A stretch of DNA of 64,000 nt from Gilliamella bombicola (GCF_900094945.1 NZ_FMAQ01000003.1:162592-226591); one strand, 5' to 3'. Positions 8,173 to 16,968 are shown, counted from the stretch's first letter. A program made the numbers and translations. The notes: generated by a model from the letters alone, not told the origin.

Positions 8173-9159
8173 TTATTTCTGGATGATATTTTGTGCAATA
8201 CGTTCAACCGTGGTACGCGGTAAATTACCAATGACGATAATATTTTTGTGACCTAAGTTAGTTGAATAAATAGTTTGTCCGCCTTGTTGAATGATTTGGT
8301 TTGATTGCTTCGCTTGTTCTGACGAGATGTTGACTGTAAACGAAAATACACCATCTGAATACAACTTGGTGGCAATATCAGAGCTATAAAAATTCAAATT
8401 ATAGGCAGCTATTTCTTTAAAGCCTTGTGGTAACCAAGCTAGTCGCCATTGGTCGAGCAAATTATTTTGTTTTTCGATCGATAGTAAAATGGGGTAAGTT
8501 CGGCCGTTTATATAACTAATAATCTGTTTTTTATCAAATTTGTCATCAAGCTGAATGACTTTTAGTTGGCTAATGATATCGTTATTTTGATCTAATAGAT
8601 CAACCCTAATTGGTAAATAAGTTTCATCATCAATCCAAATCACATAGCTATAACGATCTTTTTCTTTCGCAACAATTTTGACCAGTTGTGCACTGCGATT
8701 CGCGGTTCTTGCTTTTCCTAATATAATAAAGTCGTAAATATCTTTTAGATCATTAAAATTATTATAAATAACATCAGGGAAAACCTCGATAATACGGGAA
8801 CTTGTAATCGAAAACGATGGGCTGTCTGGTTGAAAATAACTAGTTATGCCTTTATGCAGGATGATCTCTTTATCTGGACCTTCAAGATAACGTAGACATG
8901 CGTTAACAGCCTCTTTACTTGTTGCCCCTAAATGACTATATTCAAATGTGGTTGCATACTGATCTTTATCTTGGGATAAGAAGTGAATGCGGTAATCTTG
9001 CGTTTGCGCTGCATGATTCATTTTGTTTAATAGCGCTAAGGCATCGTTTGTGTCATCTGCATAAATCGACGCTGAAAAAAATGCAAAAAACAGAGCAAAA
9101 ATAATGTTTTCACTCTGTTTTACACAATGTAGCAAGAAATTATAATGGGGTAATTTCAT
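8173..9159 (-). CDS. rseB: Sigma-E regulatory protein RseB
   Basis: RseB is a periplasmic protein that binds RseA and shields it from DegS cleavage, and releases it on sensing mislocalised lipids or lipopolysaccharide. It has 328 residues with a signal peptide ending near SASIYA (about 20-35). An N-terminal LolA/LppX-like domain (ALLNKMNHAAQTQDY) and a C-terminal domain (about 220-325) follow. It begins 6 bases after the rseA stop, so the two are coupled. Sequence divergence from E. coli is considerable, but position and architecture make the call secure. Confidence 0.93.
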   Translation of the reverse strand: MKLPHYNFLLHCVKQSENIIFALFFAFFSASIYADDTNDALALLNKMNHAAQTQDYRIHFLSQDKDQYATTFEYSHLGATSKEAVNACLRYLEGPDKEIILHKGITSYFQPDSPSFSITSSRIIEVFPDVIYNNFNDLKDIYDFIILGKARTANRSAQLVKIVAKEKDRYSYVIWIDDETYLPIRVDLLDQNNDIISQLKVIQLDDKFDKKQIISYINGRTYPILLSIEKQNNLLDQWRLAWLPQGFKEIAAYNLNFYSSDIATKLYSDGVFSFTVNISSEQAKQSNQIIQQGGQTIYSTNLGHKNIIVIGNLPRTTVERIAQNIIQK

Positions 9160-9165
9160 TTTGAA

Positions 9166-9738
9166 TTAATGAGCGTTTAGTCTTTTTTGTAATTCATAAT
9201 CTTGTACAAGCAATCTGATTTTGTCGTATTGTCGCTTTTCAAGTAGTTGTTGATCATTTTGTTGATGAATCCCACCTACAGGCGCAACATTAACCCCCAC
9301 TGGAATGGTGTTTAATGTAGGGCTTCCATTGGTATTATCAGTTTGGCTTTGTTGATATTGTACACCAGCAATAATACCAAGCGTTACACACGCAGCAAGT
9401 CCAACTTGGCTTGCTTTAGCAAAAAAGTCTTTAACGTGAATCCAAATTAGATTTTCAGCTTTTGGTAATGTGGTTATGTTGGTATTAGGCTGATCAGGAA
9501 GTTGATTGTATAAATCTTCGCTTGCAATAGCTTGAGCGATTTGATTAGAAATATCTAACGTCAATACACTACTATGCAACTCACCTCGCATTGTGTCTCT
9601 TACAATATGGTAGCGGTGCCAGCATGATTGCAAACTTTCATTTTGTGATACTTCATCAATAATATGATCGTTTGCGAACTCACCATCCATAAGTAATGAA
9701 AGTTGCTCTTTCTGTTCTGTTTGCGTAGTAAATTGCAT
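9166..9738 (-). CDS. rseA: Anti-sigma-E factor RseA
   Basis: RseA is an inner-membrane anti-sigma factor. Its cytoplasmic N-terminal domain holds sigma-E inactive until DegS and RseP cleave the protein. At 190 residues it is slightly shorter than E. coli RseA (216). The N-terminal region (EQLSLLMDGEF, then CWHRYHIVRDTMRG at about 40-53) matches the RseA N-domain. One membrane segment (about 115-127, VGLAACVTLGIIAG) follows and the C-terminal part is periplasmic. It lies between rpoE and rseB in the standard order. Confidence 0.95.
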   Translation of the reverse strand: MQFTTQTEQKEQLSLLMDGEFANDHIIDEVSQNESLQSCWHRYHIVRDTMRGELHSSVLTLDISNQIAQAIASEDLYNQLPDQPNTNITTLPKAENLIWIHVKDFFAKASQVGLAACVTLGIIAGVQYQQSQTDNTNGSPTLNTIPVGVNVAPVGGIHQQNDQQLLEKRQYDKIRLLVQDYELQKRLNAH

Positions 9739-9784
9739 AGTAAATACCTTAAATGTATGACTACTCTTTATTAGTTTATAGCCA

Positions 9785-10357
9785 TTAACTGAGTAATGGT
9801 TTTATTTTTTCATCTATTGCATCACGTGCTCTAAAGATCCGCGATCGCACTGTTCCAACAGGTGTATTCATAATTTCAGCGATTTCTTCGTAACTTAAAC
9901 CGTCAATTTCACGCAAAGTAATTGCTGTTTTTAAGTCATCAGGTAGCGCTTCAATCGCTGCAAATACGGTTTTTTTTACTTCTTCTGAAAGGGCTAGATT
10001 TTCGGGGTTATCAAAATCCCTTAATGAATCCGCACCTTCGTAACTTTCAGCTTCGCTAGCATCAATATCTGATGACGGCGGCCTTCGCCCTTGAGAAATT
10101 AAAAAATTTTTTGCCGTATTAACCGCAATTCGATACAACCATGTGTAAAAAACACTTTCACCTTTAAAAAGACTTAACGACCGGTACGCCTTAATAAAAG
10201 TCTCTTGTACAACATCGGGAACTTCAGACGCTAATACATAACGAGAAACCAAATGAGCTAATTTATTTTGATAACGAACCACAAGTAAATTAAATGCGTT
10301 TTTATCGCCGTTAAGAACGCGATCAACTAATACTTGGTCTGTTACTTGCTCCCCCAT
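9785..10357 (-). CDS. rpoE: RNA polymerase sigma-E factor
   Basis: RpoE is the extracytoplasmic-function sigma factor that drives the envelope stress response. It has 190 residues, like E. coli RpoE (191). Region 2 is at about 10-95 (LVVRYQNKLAHLVSRY, then DVVQETFIKAYR and FYTWLYRIAVNTAKNFL). Region 4 at about 130-185 has the helix-turn-helix GLSYEEIAEIMNTPVGTVRSRIFRAR. The ribosome binding site AAGGA lies upstream of the ATG at 10357. A sigma-E-type promoter at 10420-10447 shows autoregulation. rseA and rseB follow in the same operon. Confidence 0.98.
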   Translation of the reverse strand: MGEQVTDQVLVDRVLNGDKNAFNLLVVRYQNKLAHLVSRYVLASEVPDVVQETFIKAYRSLSLFKGESVFYTWLYRIAVNTAKNFLISQGRRPPSSDIDASEAESYEGADSLRDFDNPENLALSEEVKKTVFAAIEALPDDLKTAITLREIDGLSYEEIAEIMNTPVGTVRSRIFRARDAIDEKIKPLLS

Positions 10358-10419
10358 TAAAGGCCATTCCTTATTATGTTAATAACTGTCTATCGGCCCA
10401 TATTTGTGCACACTAACAG

Positions 10420-10447
10420 TTAGATGCTTAAATTGAAAAAAAGTTCC
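10420..10447 (-). promoter_or_regulatory. Sigma-E promoter of rpoE operon
   Basis: On the minus strand GGAACTT (10447-10441) is followed after exactly 16 bases by TCTAA (10424-10420). This matches the sigma-E consensus and its spacing. It lies about 65 bp upstream of the rpoE start, so the operon is very likely autoregulated as in E. coli. Confidence 0.85.
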
Positions 10448-10576
10448 CATTATTTTAATAGAAATTTAATTATTTTACTTATTAATTGTAAATTTTTATT
10501 CTTTTTATACTAAAACGGATCGTTTTCTGAAACTTTTAGACATAACCCTGTCTAAATAAGATCATTTTTAGATCGT

Positions 10577-13060
10577 TTAATTGAGTGGGATTATATCTCG
10601 TTCACCACAGTCATTATAAGTGATTTGATAAAATTGAGGTAGATTAAAATTAACTGAGCTACTAGTCGTAAAAGTAAAACGATCGTCTGATAGGGCATAA
10701 AATTCGTTAATATCTTTAACCATGTTATCTTTTGATCCGTTACAATTACGGTAAATTTCCACTTGGTTGTGTTCGTTTAGGATATAAAGATCAAAACCTG
10801 TATCGGTATCTTCAAAAAAGAATTGAATGATCCCGCTATAAGCAACGCTGTCTATTTCTATCGGTAGCTCATTGGTTTCGTCTAAAATGTTCAGTGGTCT
10901 GCCTTGTACTTTGTTATTGGATACCGCACCATAAAAATCGATCGCATTTTCAAATTGATGACTGGAAACACCTAACCGTTCAAAAAATAGGTACCAAGAA
11001 GATCCGCCTATTCTTAATGGTTTGACTTGCGTTGAGTTATTTTGAGTCGTAGTTAAACGTAGATCAATACATTCATCCATGAGCTTTTTCATTTGCTGTT
11101 TGATTTCACCGCTTAAATATTCACTATAACAAAAAATTTCGATCGAATTGGGCAAGTCTGCATCTTTGTGCATGCGATTTAATAATGCCTTAATGGCTTC
11201 AAGCATGGATAATTCACCACTAAAATGGAGTACGCGAATTTCATTCCACGAATTGCGATAAAGAAGATCAATTGATCCCACCAAACTTAGCTCGTCTTTG
11301 CCGTAATTAAGTACGCTATTAGTTACCCCATCGTCTGAGTCAATATTAACTGTAGGATCATCTTCTATATTTAAAATAATAGCTAAGTGACGGATTTCAC
11401 AAGGACCATATAACTGCTCTTCAGTTGCTGCAGGCACGTCAATAGGAAAGTATTTTTTTAGATCCGCGATTAATTTATTAATTTTTGAGTCATTTCGATT
11501 TTGACCATCACGATAATAAAAGTGAGTTGAATCCGCAATTAACCCGTTGAAATAACACCACCCCACCAATTTTACTAGGTATTTGCTGTATTCCAAATAT
11601 TGATGACCAATGATTGATTGCATCATGGGTTTTTGATTATAAACATACCATCCCGCTCGATTGATGCGATCTTCAGCCACATGAATAAACGTTAATGCGT
11701 CTTCTTGCAAATTATCTGATATATTAAGCTTTAAAGTGGTGATCTTACCCGGCAATACTTCAAAAGCGGCATAGAGCTTGCGCGTTAAGATCGCCAGATC
11801 TTGAGGACTAATCAATGAGTCTAAATTATTACGACGACCAAAATTGAGTAAATTTCGATAGCCTGTCATCATGGTGTGTAACAAGATTTCATGTATTTCT
11901 CGTACTTGTCCTATTTTCCAAGTTTGACAGGCATCTAATTTTGTAATTTGTTGCTCATTCCATCCCCAATCATTTACTAAATTAGTCAAAATAGTACGAC
12001 GCCATGACGGTGACTGCATTGGAATGGATAGTTTTTCATTTACTTTTAAGTAAAAACAGTTGCGAATTAATTCAAGGCGCTGGAAATCGTTAATTTCAAT
12101 AAGATAGTTACTAATTCTGTCTAATAACATGTAGTATGAATCAAGATACATTCCTTTATGTATTTTACCATTTTGAATGAGTTCTCTCATTTGATAAGCA
12201 ACGGGCTTATTTTGTGGGTAAATCCATGAATACGCTTCTAATAATAGGGTTTTAAGTACCGCTTTAAAGGGTGAATCAATACTTTTATAAAGTTGCCATA
12301 AACTTGCGCCAAAATACTCTTCAGCCGATAAGCCGGTTAGCGGGCCAAAATCAATCCATTGTTCTCGTTCAATTAACTTAAGATCAACCATTGCGTTAAC
12401 GCACTCTTCATAAGTTGGATAAGTGACGTTATTTACAGTGAAATTGTAAGGTACCGCAAACCACAATAAAAATTTACCCGCTAATAAATTGGCTGAACGA
12501 TAAAACTCCTCAAGTAACAATATATGCTGTGCAGATCCGCAATTTTCGCCCATTAGACATTCATGATGCTTATTGATAAAACGATCAGCATCAACCACAA
12601 ATAACGTTAATTTGACTTGCAAATTGGCTGCCCATTTTTCGATTAAACGACATTTTTTCTGTAAGGCTTCTTTTTGTTGCTCTGTTAAGCTGTTTTCAAT
12701 ACATATCCAAATATCAAGATCTGATTGAATTGATTGCCCAATAGAACAGGTGCTACCCATTGAATATAAAGCAGATATTGTTGGGAGAGTAGAAGTGAGT
12801 GTTTTATTTTTGGTTGCAATAAAATTGAATTTACTTTTAAGTAGTTTATTCACATCATCGGATAATTGGTAACAAGCAATGCCTGAAGGTATGTTACCCT
12901 CCATATATCCTGGTAACTCAGGAGTATGATAATGGAAAAGAGCAGGAAGTAACAAAAATACCTGTTGAAACTCATCAGGCATGCCACATAGAGCTCGCTC
13001 TCGTTTTAAATCAGCAAGATCTTCAAGTTCTTTTTTTATGTTATTGATATAATATTGCAT
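10577..13060 (-). CDS. cyaA: Class I adenylate cyclase
   Basis: CyaA makes cyclic AMP from ATP and so controls catabolite repression through CRP. From the ATG at 13060 the protein has 827 residues. A GTG at 13081 would add seven, but the ATG aligns with the E. coli start (MQYYINNIKK versus MYLYIETLKQ). The catalytic N-terminal half has GSTCSIGQS then SDLDIW with Asp114 and Asp116, identical in position to E. coli, and GENCGSAQHILLL. The C-terminal glucose-responsive half is present (NLPQFYQIT near the end), but the protein stops soon after, about 20 residues short of E. coli. It is transcribed divergently from the Nudix gene. Confidence 0.97.
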   Translation of the reverse strand: MQYYINNIKKELEDLADLKRERALCGMPDEFQQVFLLLPALFHYHTPELPGYMEGNIPSGIACYQLSDDVNKLLKSKFNFIATKNKTLTSTLPTISALYSMGSTCSIGQSIQSDLDIWICIENSLTEQQKEALQKKCRLIEKWAANLQVKLTLFVVDADRFINKHHECLMGENCGSAQHILLLEEFYRSANLLAGKFLLWFAVPYNFTVNNVTYPTYEECVNAMVDLKLIEREQWIDFGPLTGLSAEEYFGASLWQLYKSIDSPFKAVLKTLLLEAYSWIYPQNKPVAYQMRELIQNGKIHKGMYLDSYYMLLDRISNYLIEINDFQRLELIRNCFYLKVNEKLSIPMQSPSWRRTILTNLVNDWGWNEQQITKLDACQTWKIGQVREIHEILLHTMMTGYRNLLNFGRRNNLDSLISPQDLAILTRKLYAAFEVLPGKITTLKLNISDNLQEDALTFIHVAEDRINRAGWYVYNQKPMMQSIIGHQYLEYSKYLVKLVGWCYFNGLIADSTHFYYRDGQNRNDSKINKLIADLKKYFPIDVPAATEEQLYGPCEIRHLAIILNIEDDPTVNIDSDDGVTNSVLNYGKDELSLVGSIDLLYRNSWNEIRVLHFSGELSMLEAIKALLNRMHKDADLPNSIEIFCYSEYLSGEIKQQMKKLMDECIDLRLTTTQNNSTQVKPLRIGGSSWYLFFERLGVSSHQFENAIDFYGAVSNNKVQGRPLNILDETNELPIEIDSVAYSGIIQFFFEDTDTGFDLYILNEHNQVEIYRNCNGSKDNMVKDINEFYALSDDRFTFTTSSSVNFNLPQFYQITYNDCGERDIIPLN

Positions 13061-13173
13061 GGCTTCAATTAGGTAAAACACGCGTATTAAATTAACGCAT
13101 TTAGTAAATCTAGCATGTTATTGATGCAAGGTAAATAGGGCTAAAATTTAAACACTGAGTAAAGTTAATTATT

Positions 13174-13785
13174 ATGATCACAATTGAAAATATAGCTAAA
13201 CAGATTAAAAAACAAGAAAAAACTAAATTTGATGATAACAAAGCTGCGGTGTTATTACCTATCGTGGATATTGATCATCAATTGCATATCTTATTTCAAG
13301 TTAGATCGAAAAAACTAAGATGGCAACCGGGGGATATTTGCTTTCCTGGTGGGCGTGTTGAATTGACTGATATCAATCCCGAATACACAGCCAAACGTGA
13401 AACAGTTGAGGAATTAGGTATAACCTTTGATCAAATAAAAATTTTAGGACAATTACCCAAATTTATTGCCACATTAGGCATAATTATTTATCCATTTGTA
13501 GGCACAATAAACTCAATAGATAATTTACAACTAAACCATGACGAGGTTGAACAGATTTTTACCGTCCCTGTTGAGTGGTTTATTCATCATCCACCAGAGC
13601 ATGCAACAATGTTGGTAGGGCATAAACCTGCTGATGATTTTCCTTTTGATATCATTGCTAATCGTTCACCACATTGGCAAAAAAGATCTGAGCATACCGT
13701 CTATTTTTATCAGTATCATAATTGGGTTATTTGGGGATTAACCGCACAAATCCTTAAGCGTTTCATCGAAACCATTTGTAAATAA
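13174..13785 (+). CDS. Nudix hydrolase (CoA pyrophosphatase-like, NudL type)
   Basis: This 203-residue Nudix protein probably hydrolyses a nucleoside diphosphate derivative. PGDICFPGGRVE followed by RETVEELGI is the Nudix box, and the GDICFPGG segment is typical of the NudL/CoA pyrophosphatase group. The family consensus REUxEExGU is fully met. A predicted mixed alpha/beta fold covers the whole length with no signal peptide, so it should be cytosolic. It is divergent from cyaA with a 113-bp gap. The exact substrate cannot be read from sequence. Confidence 0.8.
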   Translation: MITIENIAKQIKKQEKTKFDDNKAAVLLPIVDIDHQLHILFQVRSKKLRWQPGDICFPGGRVELTDINPEYTAKRETVEELGITFDQIKILGQLPKFIATLGIIIYPFVGTINSIDNLQLNHDEVEQIFTVPVEWFIHHPPEHATMLVGHKPADDFPFDIIANRSPHWQKRSEHTVYFYQYHNWVIWGLTAQILKRFIETICK

Positions 13786-14129
13786 TGCTATCAACAAAAT
13801 ATGAAACAATTACAAATAGACTAGTCAGCACAAAATTAACATCTTTTTAAATAATTTATTTTAAGCAATTTGTGCTAGGCCTTGACTATTTTGTTAAAAG
13901 AGCTTGAGGATTATTGCTGAACGTCTTATAAAGGTAGTTAGTTGTTTTACTTTTATTCCTACCAAAACAACGATATGTCTTAACGCTTTTAACAAGTAGA
14001 CAAGGACAAAACATTCAGGAGCTCCACAAGTTCGAAAACTATCGAAGCAATACCATTATAAATCTATTAATTAAATAAGCGTTAAACAGTGATTTTCTAT
14101 TTTAATAATTCAAAATGAAGGATTCAATC
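13786..14129. other. Intergenic region with a long imperfect hairpin
   Basis: This stretch of about 340 bp between the Nudix gene and the YdgH-like gene holds no evident gene. AGCACAAA near 13826 can pair with TTTGTGCT near 13869 across a ~34-base AT-rich loop. The downstream gene's promoter must also lie here. Confidence 0.35.
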
Positions 14130-14930
14130 ATGAAACGTTTTACCAAAACCTCTATTGCTTTAGCGGTATTATTATCTTTGCCTGTTGCCAATCTTTACGC
14201 AGCTCAACCACTAACTGCAAAAGAAAGTCGCCACTTAGTCCCATTAAAAGAAATCTCAGTGACAGGAAGTTATTTACAAGCTAATAATGCTGCTAATGAT
14301 ATTTCGCGCGCTGCCGATGAAGCAGGTGCTAAATATTACTATATTACAGCAATGGAAAGCCCTGCTAATGGAACTTCGTCAGATCGCGCTATTGTTTATG
14401 CCAACATTTATAGCTCTAATGCACCAATCACCGTGGAACAAAATGTAACTACTTATAATGGTGTTGTTTCCTATGGCCGTTCAAAAGCGCTTTACTATTT
14501 ACCATTTGAAGTTGTTAAATTGAAAGGCAATTACAATAACACCTCTGCAATTACTGAAGCTGCAAGTAAATTAGCCGCTGAAAAAAATGCCTATGCATTT
14601 TATATCGATTCTATTTCATCGGCTGATAGTCAAAATCAAGCACAAGATATTGACGTTGCCTTATACAAAAAAGATGCACCTGTAAGGGATTATATCGTCA
14701 CAACCGCAATACAAGGTCAAGATGCCTACGAAATCAGTAGCGATGCATTTAAACGTATGACACCATACAATACTATTAGCTTCCATGGAAGCTTTAACAA
14801 TACGTCCGAAATCAGCGAAGCCGCACAAAAACATGCTATTGCTAATGGTGCACATTTTTATTATGTGAAAGAAGTGTCAGCAAACTCAGCAGGCACTGCA
14901 CAAACTATTTTTGTCAATCTATATAAATAA
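14130..14930 (+). CDS. YdgH-like periplasmic protein with DUF1471 domains
   Basis: The protein has 266 residues from the ATG at 14130. The alternative ATG at 14115 lies over the ribosome binding site (AAGGA, 7 bases before 14130) and is rejected. A signal peptide (MKRFTKTSIALAVLLSLPVA, cleaved near LYA) leads to about three copies of the BhsA/McbA-type DUF1471 domain. Each ends in a pattern such as AKYYYITAME, NAYAFYIDSI or AHFYYVKEVS and a closing -YANIY/-VALYK/-VNLYK strand. E. coli YdgH has the same three-domain plan. Members are stress- and biofilm-related periplasmic proteins of unclear mechanism. A strong terminator follows. Confidence 0.85.
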   Translation: MKRFTKTSIALAVLLSLPVANLYAAQPLTAKESRHLVPLKEISVTGSYLQANNAANDISRAADEAGAKYYYITAMESPANGTSSDRAIVYANIYSSNAPITVEQNVTTYNGVVSYGRSKALYYLPFEVVKLKGNYNNTSAITEAASKLAAEKNAYAFYIDSISSADSQNQAQDIDVALYKKDAPVRDYIVTTAIQGQDAYEISSDAFKRMTPYNTISFHGSFNNTSEISEAAQKHAIANGAHFYYVKEVSANSAGTAQTIFVNLYK

Positions 14931-14963
14931 AGCATCAATAGACTCGTCTTTATAAAAAATCAT

Positions 14964-15002
14964 CCCACGCGACAATCCGTTTGCCCGCGTGGGCTTTAGT
15001 TT
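14964..15002 (+). terminator. Terminator of YdgH-like gene
   Basis: CCCACGCG at 14964-14971 pairs with CGCGTGGG at 14986-14993 (8 bp, GC-rich) and is followed by CTTTAGTTT. Confidence 0.8.
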
Positions 15003-15036
15003 AAAAATCAGTCAGAAAAGGTATTGATTTTATTAA
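15003..15036 (+). repeat. 34-bp dispersed repeat, copy 2
   Basis: This matches the minus strand of 2342-2375 with one mismatch over 34 bases. On the minus strand it can fold AAAATCA/TGATTTT followed by T residues, so it might also serve as a weak terminator for the tRNA cluster, whose last gene ends about 165 bp to the right. Confidence 0.7.
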
Positions 15037-15198
15037 TTTTTTTATTTTAAATTAAAATAAAACAGTTATAATCAATTAAGCAAGCAAAAAGCATTCCTCA
15101 AATTCTATTCAACAGTAACAAATCAGTATTTTAGTTTAATTAGAAATTGTATTTAGACAGACAGCAACCGTTAAGAAGGCTATCTATGAGTGTAGATA

Positions 15199-15273
15199 TG
15201 GCTGGGGTACCAGGATTCGAACCTGGGCATGGCGGGATCAAAACCCGCTGCCTTACCGCTTGGCTATACCCCA
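15199..15273 (-). tRNA. tRNA-Gln (TTG), copy 2
   Basis: The minus strand folds as a full cloverleaf of 75 bases including encoded CCA. The acceptor is TGGGGTA/TACCCCA with discriminator G. The anticodon loop TTTTGAT gives anticodon TTG. It is almost identical to the Gln tRNA at 15456-15530 (one base differs in the variable/T-stem area), showing local duplication. It is the last gene of the five-tRNA cluster. Confidence 0.97.
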
Positions 15274-15292
15274 ATGAAGGAGATGTGATATC

Positions 15293-15377
15293 TGGTACGG
15301 GTAGTGAGATTTGAACTCGCACACCTTTCGGAACTAGAATCTGAATCTAGCGCGTCTACCAATTCCGCCATACCCGT
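15293..15377 (-). tRNA. tRNA-Leu (CAG)
   Basis: An 85-base class II tRNA with CCA encoded. The anticodon stem is CTAGA/TCTAG around the loop TTCAGAT, giving anticodon CAG. A long variable arm is present. The acceptor stem begins with A (ACGGGTA/TACCCGT) rather than the usual G1-C72 of E. coli leucine tRNAs. Confidence 0.95.
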
Positions 15378-15455
15378 TAAGAATAATCGAAAAAGTAAAT
15401 TGTAATCACAAAGATAGACTAAATAATCAGATATCAAAAATTTGAGCAGTTGGAA

Positions 15456-15530
15456 TGGCTGGGGTACCAGGATTCGAACCTGGGCGTGGCGGGATCAAAA
15501 CCCGCTGCCTTACCGCTTGGCTATACCCCA
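15456..15530 (-). tRNA. tRNA-Gln (TTG), copy 1
   Basis: A 75-base cloverleaf with CCA encoded and anticodon TTG in the loop TTTTGAT. It corresponds to E. coli glnU/glnW, which sit in the same metT-leuW-glnU cluster. Confidence 0.97.
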
Positions 15531-15555
15531 ATAAAGGATAGTCATTAAGATTAAA

Positions 15556-15640
15556 TGGTGCGGGTGGAGAGACTTGAACTCACACACCTTGCGGCGCCAG
15601 AACCTAAATCTGGTGCGTCTACCAATTTCGCCACACCCGC
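15556..15640 (-). tRNA. leuW: tRNA-Leu (TAG)
   Basis: An 85-base class II tRNA with CCA encoded. The anticodon stem CCAGA/TCTGG surrounds the loop TTTAGGT, giving TAG. The sequence is close to E. coli leuW, and it is the second gene of the cluster as in E. coli. Confidence 0.96.
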
Positions 15641-15677
15641 ACTGGATACTTCCGGTAAAAGTACTACCTAATCTTAA

Positions 15678-15754
15678 TGGTGGCTACGACGGGATTCGAA
15701 CCTGTGACCCCATCATTATGAGTGATGTGCTCTAACCAACTGAGCTACGTAGCC
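15678..15754 (-). tRNA. metT: tRNA-Met (CAT), elongator
   Basis: A 77-base tRNA with encoded CCA, anticodon CAT in the loop CTCATAA, and sequence nearly identical to E. coli metT. A perfect acceptor stem (GGCTACG/CGTAGCC) with paired first position marks it as elongator rather than initiator. It is the first gene of the leftward cluster. Confidence 0.97.
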
Positions 15755-15870
15755 ATTCATTCGCAACGTCATAACCAACACTGCGAGGCGCATTATGCTT
15801 GTGTTACGTCAAATCGTCAACTATTTTTTTTAGATATTTTGAAAAAAAACGACAACTGATTAAGATGCAA

Positions 15871-16968
15871 TCAAATCCAGTTTAATAACGCTTCAATTCT
15901 CCTTTTTTGTAGCTCAATATGAATTTGTTTTCCAGTATAACCTTCAGCAAGAATGTGTTGCACGTTGACATGGCTAGCAATGTTATAAGCTTCTTTTAGG
16001 TAATTTGCCTGTGAAAATGAGGTTGTTTTAGCAAACGCTTGGCTTGCAATAATTAGTTGGTCAAGATGTAACGGATTACGCCAAACATCTATATTATTGA
16101 GTAAAGAAACAATTTGCTCCGCAGTCAGCGTTTGCACACATTCAAGATCGTGACGATATTGCTGAACCATAACGGCAATTTTAGTGTAGTTGTTAGGTGC
16201 TTTGATTTTTTTACATAAGGCTTCAACCACTGACTTGTTAGGTAGCTGCGCACACAATACCGCAAAACGGATAGTCAAATCGTCGGTTAATAAAGCGGAT
16301 TGTTTTAATGCATCAATAATATTGTTTGATAAGTCTAATGAAGGAAAGAGTAATGTAAATGCTCCGCATTGTTCCAACACTTGAAAGTAAACTTGAGGGT
16401 TTGCTGCTGATAACGCCTTTTCGGTTTCCTTCCATATGCGTTCGGCTGTTAAGTAACTTATTTCGCCAGCAAATACCATTTGTTTCATTAAATCTAGGGT
16501 TTGTGGTGCTATTGTAAAACCAAGTTGATAAAAACGAGCAGCAAAGCGTGCCACGCGTAAAATGCGTAGCGGATCTTCACGAAAAGCAGGCGAGACATGG
16601 CGCAAAATCTTTTTTTTGATATCATCAACACCATGGTAAGGATCGATGATATTGCCGTTTTCATCCATGGCAATGGCGTTAATCGTTAGGTCTCGACGAA
16701 TCAGATCCTGTTCTAATGTGATTTCTTCACTAAAATCGCAAATAAACCCAGTATAACCTTTACCTGATTTGCGCTCAGTACGAGCCAATGCGTATTCTTC
16801 TTTTGTAGTAGGATGTAAAAATACGGGGAAGTCTTTACCAACTTGTTGATACCCTAAAGTCAAAAGTTCGTCTGGCCTAGCACCAACAACAACCCAATCA
16901 TGGTCGGCAACCGGCAGATGCAACAATCGATCACGTACACTTCCGCCTACCAGATAGATTTTACTCAT
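15871..16968 (-). CDS. cca: CCA-adding tRNA nucleotidyltransferase lacking the HD motif
   Basis: Cca adds or repairs the 3' CCA of tRNAs. The nucleotidyltransferase head is intact: GGSVRD at about 8-13, DHDWVVVG with catalytic acidic residues at about 22-30, RRDLTINAIA near 110, and the nucleotide-selecting EDPLRILRVARFAARF near 137-152. The protein has 365 residues against 412 in E. coli. The missing part is the HD phosphohydrolase core: where E. coli has HTLM then CHDLGK plus a His-rich segment, this protein reads IRFAVLCAQLPNK, with all metal ligands gone. The tail (TGKQIHIELQKRRIEAL) aligns again. It starts directly after the ygiM stop codon and lies upstream of no other gene in the transcript. 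Confidence 0.95.
   Translation of the reverse strand: MSKIYLVGGSVRDRLLHLPVADHDWVVVGARPDELLTLGYQQVGKDFPVFLHPTTKEEYALARTERKSGKGYTGFICDFSEEITLEQDLIRRDLTINAIAMDENGNIIDPYHGVDDIKKKILRHVSPAFREDPLRILRVARFAARFYQLGFTIAPQTLDLMKQMVFAGEISYLTAERIWKETEKALSAANPQVYFQVLEQCGAFTLLFPSLDLSNNIIDALKQSALLTDDLTIRFAVLCAQLPNKSVVEALCKKIKAPNNYTKIAVMVQQYRHDLECVQTLTAEQIVSLLNNIDVWRNPLHLDQLIIASQAFAKTTSFSQANYLKEAYNIASHVNVQHILAEGYTGKQIHIELQKRRIEALLNWI

Noticed and set aside
13174-13785. Assigning the Nudix gene a specific symbol
   Set aside because: The box resembles NudL-type CoA pyrophosphatases, but the spacing between its glycine and REUxEE parts is not fully typical, so only the family is given.
15140-15322. Minus-strand open frame over the tRNA cluster
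   Set aside because: It is the translation of two tRNA genes; the cloverleafs explain the sequence.
15199-15530. Repeated ~75-bp segments as a mobile or CRISPR-type repeat
   Set aside because: The near-identical copies are two tRNA-Gln genes. I saw no array of short regularly spaced repeats and no transposase gene anywhere in the window.
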